In this document: positions 8,838-16,670 of the stretch, piece after piece
Layout of the letters: every line of letters begins with the position of its first letter
Position numbering within the stretch: the stretch's first letter is position 1
DNA from: Pilasporangium apinafurcum
Lineage: Eukaryota > Oomycota > Peronosporomycetes > Pythiales > Pythiaceae
Assembly: GCA_001600495.1 (NCBI GenBank)
Contig: BCKE01000102.1
Span: 36,555-57,419 of the forward strand
Length of the DNA stretch: 20,865 nt
Direction of reading: 5' to 3'
Translations under genes and position numbers: made by a program
Notes under the pieces: model-generated
The model's database searches: none
What the model was told of the DNA's origin: nothing
The model's input: the letters and a program-made list of their open reading frames with translations, nothing else

Positions 8838-9517
8838 CAAAGCTTGACTTTACCAAACTTGCTTGAAGATGACCATTGTCGTCGATCTCCGCTTGAAGCT
8901 TGTAAGCTAGAGCAACAGATGATCTGGAATTTACTGTGGACATTGAGGAGTGCTCAGCATTTGACGGCGTGCCGAAATATCCTCAGTTACATTCATCANT
9001 TNGCGACAAAAATACCCGAGTATNAGATNATGCNCCACGTGNTNGCCGCCAAAGANCACNAGCNATTGCTGAAGGATGCCNACGAGCTGGAGATCAGACA
9101 CGCNTACGAACGCAAATACATTGTGCGAGTTCAAGCAANGCTTCGTTTGGCTCTTGTTTGGCTANTTACTGCATTGTGATGGNCTCTGTCGTGGAATGTT
9201 TGAACAGCTGATAATGTATGTAAACAGCATACACGAAGTAGTTCGACCGTGCATAGGAAATTTTGTGTACATAAACAGTCGGTATACCGCTCGTCTATGA
9301 GCAGAAACCATACTCGCTCTTCGATCATGACGCCTCGTTGGCTCCTGACGAGTGGCAAATGGTTTTATCATTTGAATCGCACTTCAACAACAGACGTTAT
9401 TTCAATCCTTACTGTGGCGTATTCAACCGGTATAATGATGAAGAAGTACGTCATACTAGTCACTTCTGTGCTCGAAAATCATACAGATTTGTCGTTTTTG
9501 CCTCTCATAGGCAGTAA
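8838..9517 (+). pseudogene. Broken plus-strand gene of unknown function
   Basis: Three plus-strand pieces in successive frames read like one protein: about 8838-9179 (helical and charged, with N-I-L-S-Y-I-H and Y-E-R-K-Y-I-V-R-V-Q), then about 9185-9275 (M-F-E-Q-L-I-M-Y-V-N-S-I-H-E-V-V), then 9272-9517 (V-Y-E-Q-K-P-Y-S-L-F-D-H-D-A-S-L-A-P-D-E, ending R-Q-TAA). Each junction needs a shift of one base in the same direction. The last piece has a strong coding look (balanced composition, 79 codons open) but no Met. More than twenty Ns lie in 8999-9183, so shifts could be assembly errors. I do not recognise the family. Confidence 0.4.
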
Positions 9518-9673
9518 ATTTTGTTCAGAATTCAGATCAACTTGATCGTATCAAACATCGCGTATTTCAGCTTCACGTCCTAGACCACGACGTAAGCACA
9601 ATTATCACACATCATTGGCCATGTATGAGGGTGCATTGAAACTATGTTGTTCAATTTATCTGCGGTGCATGAG

Positions 9674-9909
9674 CATCCATTCTTTCAATATTCGTCGTTT
9701 TCGTTGTGTTATCCGCCTTTTCATACTTCCAGATTGCACCCCAAGATATCCAAACCCTTGGTGGAATAGCTGTACTGCTCATATATTTCTGTTGGTACCC
9801 AGCAAAGCAAATGTGGTCACGCACGCTGTCGATATTAGCGGGTGCCAAAATCACCAATGTACAAAGGCAGCCTATCTTCGATGAAATCGAACAAAACTGC
9901 TTCTGTTGA
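9674..9909 (+). CDS. Possible small two-helix membrane protein or fragment
   Basis: A plus-strand frame open from 9674 to the TGA at 9907-9909 encodes two hydrophobic segments (I-L-S-I-F-V-V-F-V-V-L-S-A-F and L-G-G-I-A-V-L-L-I-Y-F-C-W-Y) followed by a short polar tail ending in D-E-I-E-Q-N-C-F-C. There is no ATG; GTG at 9706 is the first alternative start and would cut the first helix. It may be the tail of a gene broken upstream. The opposite strand (9971-9651) is also open, so the strand choice rests on the membrane-like pattern only. Confidence 0.3.
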
Positions 9910-9976
9910 GCCAAGTGCGAGAGATCAGGAAATATTTCATATGCGGCTTTTTTTTTAGTGTTTAAATACATTTAGA

Positions 9977-10007
9977 AACTGTTTTTAACTCTTTTTAACA
10001 AACAGTT
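9977..10007. repeat. Perfect 8-base inverted repeat in AT-rich DNA
   Basis: AACTGTTT (9977-9984) and AAACAGTT (10000-10007) are exact reverse complements around a 15-base AT-rich loop. It lies in the long gap before the nuclease gene. The flanking sequence shares gttaaatact with the loop of the inverted repeat at 5317-5346. Confidence 0.6.
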
Positions 10008-10288
10008 ATTTATCAAGTTAAATACTTCTCGCATCCCTAACTTCAACACATTTTTTTATGGGATCTCTCACACATGATATATTGTCAAAATTGATATAGT
10101 CACTTACAGAAGTAATGACCATCATTCATATAATTAGCTCAAACTATTTTTCGCGCGCTTTTTCAAATGCGAAGAAAATCAAAATATTCAACTTGATCAG
10201 TGTTGGATGGAGTGCGTCTAAGCGGAACGTTTTCATGCAAAATCGCTTAAATTTGCTGTGAAAATAACGTACGTTCCAGACTACAATC
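10008..10288. promoter_or_regulatory. AT-rich leader before the zinc-ribbon nuclease gene
   Basis: No gene is seen in this stretch. It holds a GCGCGCTT block at 10153-10160 followed by a T-run, resembling the GGCGCGCTTTCT core found before the repeat-family genes at 14593. It is about 130 bases from the ATG, further than in that family, so its role as a promoter is speculative. Confidence 0.3.
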
Positions 10289-12199
10289 ATGACTAAGAAG
10301 ACCCCTTATGCCGATATTGTTGCTAAATTGCAAGAGTTGAATGTATCATGGAATGTTACTGAAGAAGCTTATATGAACATGGATATGGAAATGAAAGCCA
10401 AGTTCAAGTGCTCTCTTCATGGAGAGGAATGGGAAAACTCGACGATTCGCAGTGTGTTCAATGAGCGGAAGATGTGCAAACAATGCATGCGTCCAATATC
10501 AGCAGTGCTTAAATATACGAATCTTAAACCTAAGAATCGTGGGTCTGCGATCCCAAAAAGAGATGTGATTGCTAAGCTACAAGGTTTTGGTTATACCATC
10601 CTGGATCCATTCAAGAATATGAGCTCTTCCGTTAATTTCAGATGTGATAAAGGTCACACATGGAAAACTAGAATCTGTTATGTCTACCATGAGAATAGCA
10701 GATGCCCTGTGTGCGTCCAACCTTCGTGTGAAGCCATATCAATATTCGTTCTGGAGACACTTCTCGGCAAACCATTTAAGAAAACTCGAAGAGTACTCCC
10801 ATCTGGTTTAGAGCTGGATGGATACAATGATGAACTTAAACTAGCCATTGAATATAACGGCTCTCAGCATTATGTAGAGCAAAAAGCTTTCTTCCATCGA
10901 GAAGAAGGTTCCTTTGAAGCACAGCAAGAGCGTGACCGCAAGAAGCAAGAAGAATGCAAAGCATTGGGTATCAAGTTGATTATAGTTCATTATAAGGTGA
11001 ATACATTCAACAAGATTCTCGAGTATGTGAAATCAGAGGTGGTACGTTTGGGATACAACGCCATCCCGAATATTCATTGGGATATCCTCAAGAAGAATTT
11101 TCGTAAAACGTACAACTACAATATCTGCCAGCTGAATCGTATCCGAGAAATTGTGGAAGCCAAGAACGGCAAATGCTTGTCTACTAATTACATTGACAGA
11201 CTTGATCCACTGCGATTCAAATGCGAGGTGGATGAGCATCCAGAATTTGAAAAGGCTCCAGCATATATTATTGAAGGGAAATGGTGTAATGAATGTGCCC
11301 ATAATACCAGATTGGACGACGACATCCCAAGTATGACAAAAGAGGAAGCCGCCAACGCCTTAGGACTCGAAGAGCGTATGTATATTGTCCGTGAACGCCT
11401 GGACGAATACCTTGAGACTGGCAAAATTGTAGAGATTATGATACCAATCATAGACGATATTCCTCGCCCAACGGAGGAAATGCTTGAGCTCTTGAACACG
11501 CTAGATCCACGTGGAACCGGAAGAAGCGGTGGAATTGCTCGAACAAACGCAGATATCCAAAAGCGTATGCCATGCAGTCGAGTACTATCTTTCTTTGGGG
11601 AAACAGATGCATTGCAGATTTTTATCTGTCTGAAAACGCTGATGATCTTCATTCGTTCGCGCGAAAATATTCGCCAAGAAGATCGTATGTATTGTCCGCT
11701 CTGCAAGTTCAACCGTGAGGAAGATGTTTGTCGACGCAAATTCGGTCATAAAGATTTTTGGGCAGGAATGCCTGTGTACACATACAATCCTGTTCGCAAG
11801 ACAGATACAAATCCAGAACCGCTCAAATTTGTTGCCAAGTACNTGACNNTAGACGATGCTCTGAAGGACGAAAATGGCAAATATCCANCAAACATTATAG
11901 TAGTGATGAAGCCATTNCGTTACAGCCTATTNCAATGTGCCAANGGTTACCTTGCCAAGACCAACATTCCTGCGCGTGCTAANTGTAGAATGCAATATGT
12001 GTCTTTCTANCCNCCANGNNATGGTCNNTTGTCTGAGATAGATCCAAATTGGATCNTGTCACGNCGTTTAGACTGCGCCATCATCCGCTACATACGTAAA
12101 TATGTCCAGGATCAATATTTGGCAGAACGAGAAGTCGACAGAAAAAGATACGAGATGGAGATTGCGGCAAAGCGACGTAAATTCGCGAACTCTAAATAG
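10289..12199 (+). CDS. Zinc-ribbon protein with Vsr-like PD-(D/E)XK nuclease domain
   Basis: A 636-residue protein with modular zinc-binding units and a nuclease fold. Unit 1 has Cys41, His44, Cys63, Cys66; unit 2 (F-R-C-D-K-G-H-T-W ... C-P-V-C) has Cys119, His123, Cys139, Cys142; unit 3 has Cys312, His317 and C-N-E-C at 333-336. Another C-P-L-C lies near residue 473. Between units 2 and 3, residues 150-236 carry the pattern of very-short-patch-repair/homing-type endonucleases: Glu156, L-E-L-D-G-Y (Asp177), I-E-Y-N-G (Glu188), then R-D-R-K-K-Q-E-E-C-K-A-L-G-I-K-L-I-I-V. Such proteins are DNA endonucleases and are found in several giant-virus groups. The 3' fifth contains many Ns and a TAN codon at 12008-12010 that must not be a stop for the frame to hold. 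The likely role is DNA cleavage; the target is unknown. Confidence 0.85.
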   Translation: MTKKTPYADIVAKLQELNVSWNVTEEAYMNMDMEMKAKFKCSLHGEEWENSTIRSVFNERKMCKQCMRPISAVLKYTNLKPKNRGSAIPKRDVIAKLQGFGYTILDPFKNMSSSVNFRCDKGHTWKTRICYVYHENSRCPVCVQPSCEAISIFVLETLLGKPFKKTRRVLPSGLELDGYNDELKLAIEYNGSQHYVEQKAFFHREEGSFEAQQERDRKKQEECKALGIKLIIVHYKVNTFNKILEYVKSEVVRLGYNAIPNIHWDILKKNFRKTYNYNICQLNRIREIVEAKNGKCLSTNYIDRLDPLRFKCEVDEHPEFEKAPAYIIEGKWCNECAHNTRLDDDIPSMTKEEAANALGLEERMYIVRERLDEYLETGKIVEIMIPIIDDIPRPTEEMLELLNTLDPRGTGRSGGIARTNADIQKRMPCSRVLSFFGETDALQIFICLKTLMIFIRSRENIRQEDRMYCPLCKFNREEDVCRRKFGHKDFWAGMPVYTYNPVRKTDTNPEPLKFVAKYXXXDDALKDENGKYPXNIIVVMKPXRYSLXQCAXGYLAKTNIPARAXCRMQYVSFXXPXXGXLSEIDPNWIXSXRLDCAIIRYIRKYVQDQYLAEREVDRKRYEMEIAAKRRKFANSK

Positions 12200-12223
12200 G
12201 TTTTACATTTACTACATGTTTGG

Positions 12224-12259
12224 CGCACTTGGACGTAGCATTCGTGAACCAAGTCTGCG
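12224..12259. terminator. Hairpin after the nuclease gene
   Basis: CGCACTTGG (12224-12232) pairs with CCAAGTCTGCG (12249-12259) with a two-base bulge. It begins 25 bases after the TAA and is followed by a T-rich run (tttgtatttttttt). Position and shape fit a transcript-end hairpin as in mimivirus-like viruses, but the stem is short. Confidence 0.35.
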
Positions 12260-12386
12260 TTTGTATTTTTTTTAACAAAAGAGGTCTTTCTATGTGCACA
12301 TCGATCCACACATAGAACTGCTCATCAATAACTCCTAATAAATTCAAGCTAAATTGAATGCGTTGCATGTAAATATAAGCGTCATC

Positions 12387-12767
12387 ATGGATACTGACAC
12401 TTCAAACCTTCTTGTCTTTGAAAACATTTATTAAAATCCAAAGGATTCGAGACATTCAAAACTAGTAGAACTCCTAGAGAAATTGGATATTCCTGGTTGT
12501 AAACTAGTGGATGAAAAGTTTGCAATCATGGCAAATATTCACGATAGTGATTTGTGTATTGTGATGAAAAGGCATGACGACTATAGATATGTCTATCCAA
12601 TTACTAACTTAGATAATATCTATCGAAATATTAAAACTGAAAAATATAATGGTTATAGAATAGTTGATCTTGTTGGTTTTCGCATGGTTGGATTCTATAC
12701 AAAAGCTAACTGGTATTCCGCAGAAGAAGGCATTTTCTTTTCTTTTGGGAAGTGCGATCTTGAGTGA
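12387..12767 (+). pseudogene. Small gene interrupted by one in-frame stop
   Basis: From the ATG at 12387 a frame of 126 codons runs to the TGA at 12765-12767, broken only by TAA at 12432-12434 (codon 16). The part after the stop is a coherent small globular protein (K-L-V-E-L-L-E-K-L-D-I-P-G-C, then D-D-Y-R-Y-V-Y-P-I-T-N-L-D-N-I-Y and N-W-Y-S-A-E-E-G-I-F-F-S). I do not recognise the family. Either the gene is recently inactivated, or translation restarts downstream: the first in-frame ATG after the stop is at residue 48, while the TTG at 12483 would keep most of the domain. A sequence error is also possible. It converges on the gene ending at 12911. Confidence 0.55.
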
Positions 12768-12850
12768 TAATGCTGTAGTTCCAGCCAACATATTTTGTCT
12801 TCTTTTGTTTATTACCAAAGACACTAAAAAATGTCATCTTAAAACTGCTA

Positions 12851-12870
12851 AATGTGTTTGCTTCCACATT
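12851..12870. terminator. Short hairpin between convergent genes
   Basis: AATGTG (12851-12856) and CACATT (12865-12870) form a perfect 6-base stem with an 8-base loop in the gap between the genes ending at 12767 and 12911. Weak candidate for a bidirectional transcript end. Confidence 0.25.
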
Positions 12871-12910
12871 ATTTAAACACTGCTTCAAAGTAGGTCGTTG
12901 ATTTAGTGAT

Positions 12911-13411
12911 TCACATATACTGCTCACAACGACGATACAAATCAATGTCTTCCAATGCGTCATCTTCATTACTGTAGTACCCTTCAGCCTCAGGATTCCA
13001 CATTCCTCTTGGTCGAGTGTATCTGTTCGACGTTCTTCGCCTTTGATTGGATGCTATTCGATTACTCTCGTCTCGCAAGCTTGTCATATATCGAATATTT
13101 CTTTGTGGAATCGCGCTCTCAATCAAGTATTCGTCACTTTGTTTTACGCGAAACATTTGTAGACCTCTAGTGTCGATTTCATACACCACCGCATTATTGC
13201 AAAGCCCGTGAATCCTTCTTCCCCAATAAATCGCGTGTCTTCTACTTGAGAAAGCCGACAGAAATGGACTTGCAGATGATCGATCCCATTCTAAATGTCG
13301 CTGTTGTTGCGACTCGAAATCTTCTTGAGAATTTGGGAGGCCACGGGGTGCCAGACCATTGCCAGCATTTCCATAAGGCTCGATGCGCCACACTGTTCGC
13401 GGTTGAGCCAT
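12911..13411 (-). CDS. Hypothetical arginine-rich 166-residue protein
   Basis: I do not recognise this protein. It starts M-A-Q-P-R-T-V-W-R-I and is rich in Arg, Ser, Asn and Tyr, with a basic middle (R-R-R-T-S-N-R-Y-T-R-P-R-G around residues 123-135) and an acidic end (N-E-D-D-A-L-E-D-I-D). Residues 60-110 contain a compact hydrophobic stretch (I-H-G-L-C-N-N-A-V-V-Y-E-I) that could form a small beta-rich domain. There is no signal peptide or membrane helix. It diverges from the membrane-protein gene at 13662 across a 250-base gap that contains a 20-base tandem repeat. The continuous frame and balanced composition support a real gene. Confidence 0.65.
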   Translation of the reverse strand: MAQPRTVWRIEPYGNAGNGLAPRGLPNSQEDFESQQQRHLEWDRSSASPFLSAFSSRRHAIYWGRRIHGLCNNAVVYEIDTRGLQMFRVKQSDEYLIESAIPQRNIRYMTSLRDESNRIASNQRRRTSNRYTRPRGMWNPEAEGYYSNEDDALEDIDLYRRCEQYM

Positions 13412-13579
13412 TTTTCTTGAACGTGAGGTCTTGATTGAGTGTTTTGAAGGGAAAAAAGAAAATGACTGTCAGATCTTGAAGAAAATAATCAGTTATGCAA
13501 AGACCATCAATCACGTCCTAGTCTATTCAATCAATTCATTTTTTTGCAATTCATTTAGGCACTTGTCAATTCGTGTTCT

Positions 13580-13619
13580 GCAATTCAAGAATGTCAAGTG
13601 CAATTCAAGAAAGTCAAGT
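13580..13619. repeat. 20-base direct tandem repeat, two copies
   Basis: Two adjacent 20-base units (gcaattcaag followed by aatgtcaagt or aaagtcaagt) differ by one base. They lie in the spacer between two divergent genes, just before the membrane-protein frame. The first copy creates an ATG at 13591 that opens a different, 51-codon frame. Confidence 0.8.
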
Positions 13620-13661
13620 TTCGGAAGTGGCAACAAGGACTGCAGCGGGTTTATCCAGAAT

Positions 13662-14141
13662 ATGCAGGTCCAATCAGCTCTCATACAGCGTGGGATCGCT
13701 GCTCACATCCGCCAGCTCGATGATAACTCGGATCGGTCGATCTTGACCAGGGAAGAGCGCAGGTTTGTTAACGAGGTCATTCATGATTCATCCATGAATC
13801 ACCGACGAGAGTTTGATGAGCAGCTCGGGCAACTCGCGAGATCAAGACTGCCGCCGTCCCGTGTCGACCGAAGAAGTGGAAGAGCCGATGACGCACAGAG
13901 AAGCGACGGTCTATTACCTGGGCTAACGGCTCTCGGCGGACTCGCAGCGTTTGGTGTTTCGTCCTATGCTTTATCACGACACCGCAGGGAACGCGAACGC
14001 ATGGAGGCTGAAAATCAACGGCTCAAGATGGTGTTGCTGGGTGTCCTGTGTGTACTTGTGCTGATGTGGTACATTGGGTGGTTCTATTTCGTGTGCGGTG
14101 TCATTATCGTGTTTACTCTCTCAGTGTGTCGCTTATCATGA
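13662..14141 (+). CDS. Two-helix membrane protein with charged N-terminal domain
   Basis: With the Met at 13662 this is a 159-residue protein; the frame is open back to 13431, but the extra 77 residues are low-complexity and Asn/Ser/Lys-rich and do not look coding. Residues 1-80 are charged and helical (L-T-R-E-E-R-R-F-V-N-E-V-I). Residues about 83-104 form a glycine-rich hydrophobic helix (G-L-T-A-L-G-G-L-A-A-F-G-V). A basic linker follows (R-H-R-R-E-R-E-R-M-E), then a long hydrophobic segment from about 121 to 152 (V-L-L-G-V-L-C-V-L-V-L-M-W). This gives a membrane anchor with the N-terminal domain on one face. The gene is visibly more GC-rich than its surroundings. After the TGA at 14139 the same frame stays open for 37 codons. 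The function is unknown. Confidence 0.65.
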   Translation: MQVQSALIQRGIAAHIRQLDDNSDRSILTREERRFVNEVIHDSSMNHRREFDEQLGQLARSRLPPSRVDRRSGRADDAQRSDGLLPGLTALGGLAAFGVSSYALSRHRRERERMEAENQRLKMVLLGVLCVLVLMWYIGWFYFVCGVIIVFTLSVCRLS

Positions 14142-14255
14142 GTTGCAAGGAGTACACGCGTTGAAAGAATTGCCGACGCGTGCTCTATTCCCATCCCTCT
14201 TCCTGTTGCTGGTCAGTACGACGATGAAGATAACATTTTTTGGAAGACGATGTGA
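14142..14255 (+). other. In-frame open extension of the membrane-protein gene
   Basis: Directly after TGA (14139-14141) the frame continues for 37 codons to TGA at 14253-14255 and reads like a soluble tail (V-E-R-I-A-D-A-C-S-I-P-I-P-L-P-V-A-G then D-D-E-D-N-I-F-W-K). It may be a former C-terminus cut off by a nonsense mutation, or a product of readthrough. Confidence 0.4.
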
Positions 14256-14335
14256 ATATGATGACCGTACCAAACGTACTCAAGGATTGACCAGATACTC
14301 TTTTGCGCACAAAAAAAAGGAAAATAGTGATAAAT

Positions 14336-14535
14336 ATATTATTACATCCGGCAATGAGAATGTCATCTTTTTTTATTCGTAAAAATATAGTCATGAAATC
14401 AATTGTTGAACGACAAATTTGTTTTCGTCTCAACAAGATAGCTGAAATTCTTGATAACAAAATGCGCCACATATATTGGATGACCAACACTCATGCCATC
14501 TATTTGTAGGAAAACGCCTTTTTACAAAACGCTTT
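14336..14535 (+). mobile_element. Internally deleted copy of the Tc1/mariner element
   Basis: The first part (14336-14470) matches 2751-2900 closely, including the shared run gaacgacaaatttgttttcg. It then jumps to a part (14482-14530) that matches 3672-3722 (accaacactca, then atttg-x-aggaa). About 800 bases of the transposase are missing and a further 21-base deletion removes part of the helix-turn-helix. This is a non-autonomous, MITE-like derivative. It lies directly against the promoter module of the repeat-family gene at 14636. Confidence 0.75.
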
Positions 14536-14550
14536 CAATTTTCCATAAGT

Positions 14551-14635
14551 TTGATTGGGTTAGAAAACATATGAAAAAATAAATACATAACTGGCGCGCT
14601 TTCTGTTTCAACCCACATTATTTTCTTCGATACCA
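14551..14635 (+). promoter_or_regulatory. Repeat-family spacer module, copy 1
   Basis: Contains the shared blocks ttgattggg-ttag, then ataactGGCGCGctttct (core 14593-14598), then caacccacattatttt, ending at the ATG at 14636. The first part of the module seen in the other spacers (gtggtttacataacgg) is absent here, apparently replaced by the transposon remnant. Probably a promoter, judged from conservation alone. Confidence 0.55.
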
Positions 14636-16574
14636 ATGAAAGACGAACGAAAGCGAAAGTATCGGCCAGGCAGATGTGAAGGAGCTGCGTCGGATATCAT
14701 TCAGCCGCAAGCTAAGAAACCCAAAGAAGCTCGTTTCAAAATTAATCTGCTTGCGCTTTTTTCCGATCCGAGATGTCAGAACGTGCTTTCTTTTCTTGAT
14801 TGGGATGAACTATGTCGCTGCCCGGACTTGTGGTTACTATCTCTCTTCGAGACGCATCTAGACAAGCTCCAATGGAAAAGTCTTTGCAATAGACCCCAAG
14901 AATGGATGCTGCCATTATTCCAAGCGCGTCCAGATAAGCTTTATTGGGATATTCTTTGTCTAAAGTCCCAAGAGTGGATGTTGCCACTTTTCCAAGCGAA
15001 TTTGGGTAAACTCGATTATGGAAAACTCTACAATGGATTTCGAGAATGGATGCTACCACTCTTTGAAGCGTGTCCAGATGCCCTTTGTTGGTTACAACTC
15101 TGCAGGAACCCTCGAAAATGGATGCTGTCGCTCTTCAAAGCACACCCAGATAAGATCGAATGGGAAGAACTCTGCCATAAACCTCAAAAATGGATGCTAC
15201 CGCTCTTCGAAGCGTATCCAGAGAAGCTCAATTGGACATTACTCTGCGACGGAACCCAAAAATGGTTACTTCCTCTCTTGACGGCACACAAGAACAATAT
15301 TGATTGGAAACAACTTTGTTCTTCTCCTCATATATCGATATTACCCTTCTTACGAGCAAATTTGGAAAAAACTCCAATGGGAACAACTTTGTACCCAACC
15401 TCAAGAATGGCTGCTAGTGCTTTTCGAGGAGCACAAGGACAAGCTTGAATGGAAACAACTCTGTGATGCACCTGAAAAATGGATACTGCCATTCTTTGAA
15501 GAAAACCCTGAAAAGCTCATTTGGAGATGGCCCTACTTTACGCCTCGAAAATGGTTGTTGCCACTATTCGAATCACATCCAGAAAAGCTCCTTTGGGATA
15601 ATATTTGCATTTCTCGGAAAGAATGGATGTTGCCANTTTTCCAAGCAAACCCAGACAGGCTTGATTGGACACCACTGTGCATCGAACCTCCACAATGGTT
15701 GCGACCGCTTTTCGAAGTAAACCAAGACAAGCTTGATTGGACACAACTTTGCGTGCATTCTCGAGAATGGTTGCTGCCACTCTTCGAAATATATCCAGAT
15801 AAGCTAAACTGGGATCTTCTTTGTAGAAACCCTGAAAGATGGATACTGCCGTTTTTTCAACAAAACACAAACCGATTACAGTGGAATAGACTTTGTTGCG
15901 ACGTGAAGGAATGGATGCTGCCACTGTTTCAAGCAAATCCAGACAAACTCTTCATTCAGGTTGATGAAGGCAATCTCGACCTGCGTATTCTTTGTGAAAA
16001 CCCCCAAAAGTGGATGCTGCCACTTTTTCAAGCTTACCCAGATAAGCTCTATTGGAATACTCTTTGTCTAAAGTCCCAAGAGTGGATGCTGCCACTATTT
16101 CAAGCAAATCCAGATAAGTTTGACTTGCAAAATTTTAGGAATCGTCAATGGGCACTTCCGTTGTTCATCGCTTATCCAGATAAAATTGATTGGAAATATC
16201 TTCTATCTGATCGTCCTTATTGGTATAACCATCAAGATTGGTTCATCGATTTATTTGAAGCGCATCCAGATCGTGTGAAAGAATGGTATCCTCCATGTGA
16301 CACTCTTACTGAGCGAGTGCTATCATTCATTCGAAAATATCCTAATACTGTTTGTTGGGATACACTTGGGNAAGATGNANNGGAANNTTCAGCCATNCCN
16401 TTGTTCGAAGCATTNCCTGAATATGTCAATTGGGACAATATATCGCAGCATGAATGGGCAATACCACTACTTCGCAAGTATCCTCATCGTGCCAATTGGA
16501 GAACAGTCTCTCGACAATATTGGGGGAAAGCATTTATGAACGAATTTCCTTGGCATACATATCTATCTTCGTAA
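14636..16574 (+). pseudogene. 24-residue-repeat protein A, frameshifted
   Basis: Two frames form one gene. From ATG 14636 the first runs through a basic N-terminus (K-R-K-Y-R-P-G-R ... Q-A-K-K-P-K), the family head D-P-R-C-Q-N-V-L-S-F-L-D-W and about eight repeats of the W-M-L-P-L-F-Q-A-N-P-D-K-L-x-W type. At 15366-15371 a run of six A (five would fit) throws the frame off inside repeat 8. The repeats continue in the next frame to TAA at 16572. In all about 24 repeats over some 645 residues; the last four or five are divergent. The repeat resembles the D-K-I-D-W / N-P-x-A-I-x-L-L repeats common in giant viruses. If the extra A is real, only a protein of about 270 residues is made. Several Ns occur at 16372-16415. 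Confidence 0.8.
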
Positions 16575-16580
16575 AATTTT

Positions 16581-16670
16581 ATGTGGTTTACATAACGGCA
16601 ACTTGTTTTGATTGGTTAAAAACAATGCATAATTTGGCGCGTTTTCTATCAACCCACATCATTTTTTTCG
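16581..16670 (+). promoter_or_regulatory. Repeat-family spacer module, copy 2
   Basis: Between genes A and B. It has, in order, atgtggtttacataacggcaac, a T-run with gattggttaaaaa, ataatttGGCGCG (core 16636-16641), then tatcaacccacatcattttttt, and the ATG at 16671. The first half probably ends the upstream transcript and the second starts the next, judged from order and conservation in four spacers. Confidence 0.6.

Noticed and set aside
9651-9971. Minus-strand 106-codon frame opposite the two-helix fragment
   Set aside because: No recognisable features or promoter; the other strand shows a clearer membrane-protein pattern. Neither is certain.
13591-13743. 51-codon frame from the ATG inside the 20-base tandem repeat
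   Set aside because: It overlaps the membrane-protein gene in another frame, ends soon, and its start is created by the repeat.
14742-15059. Many secondary frames on both strands over the 24-residue-repeat genes
   Set aside because: Repetitive DNA keeps other frames open by periodicity; their products are degenerate copies of one peptide and lack independent support.
15366-15372. AAAAAAC as a programmed -1 frameshift site in gene A
   Set aside because: The heptamer begins at the second codon position and the needed shift is +1, so it does not fit the known mechanism.
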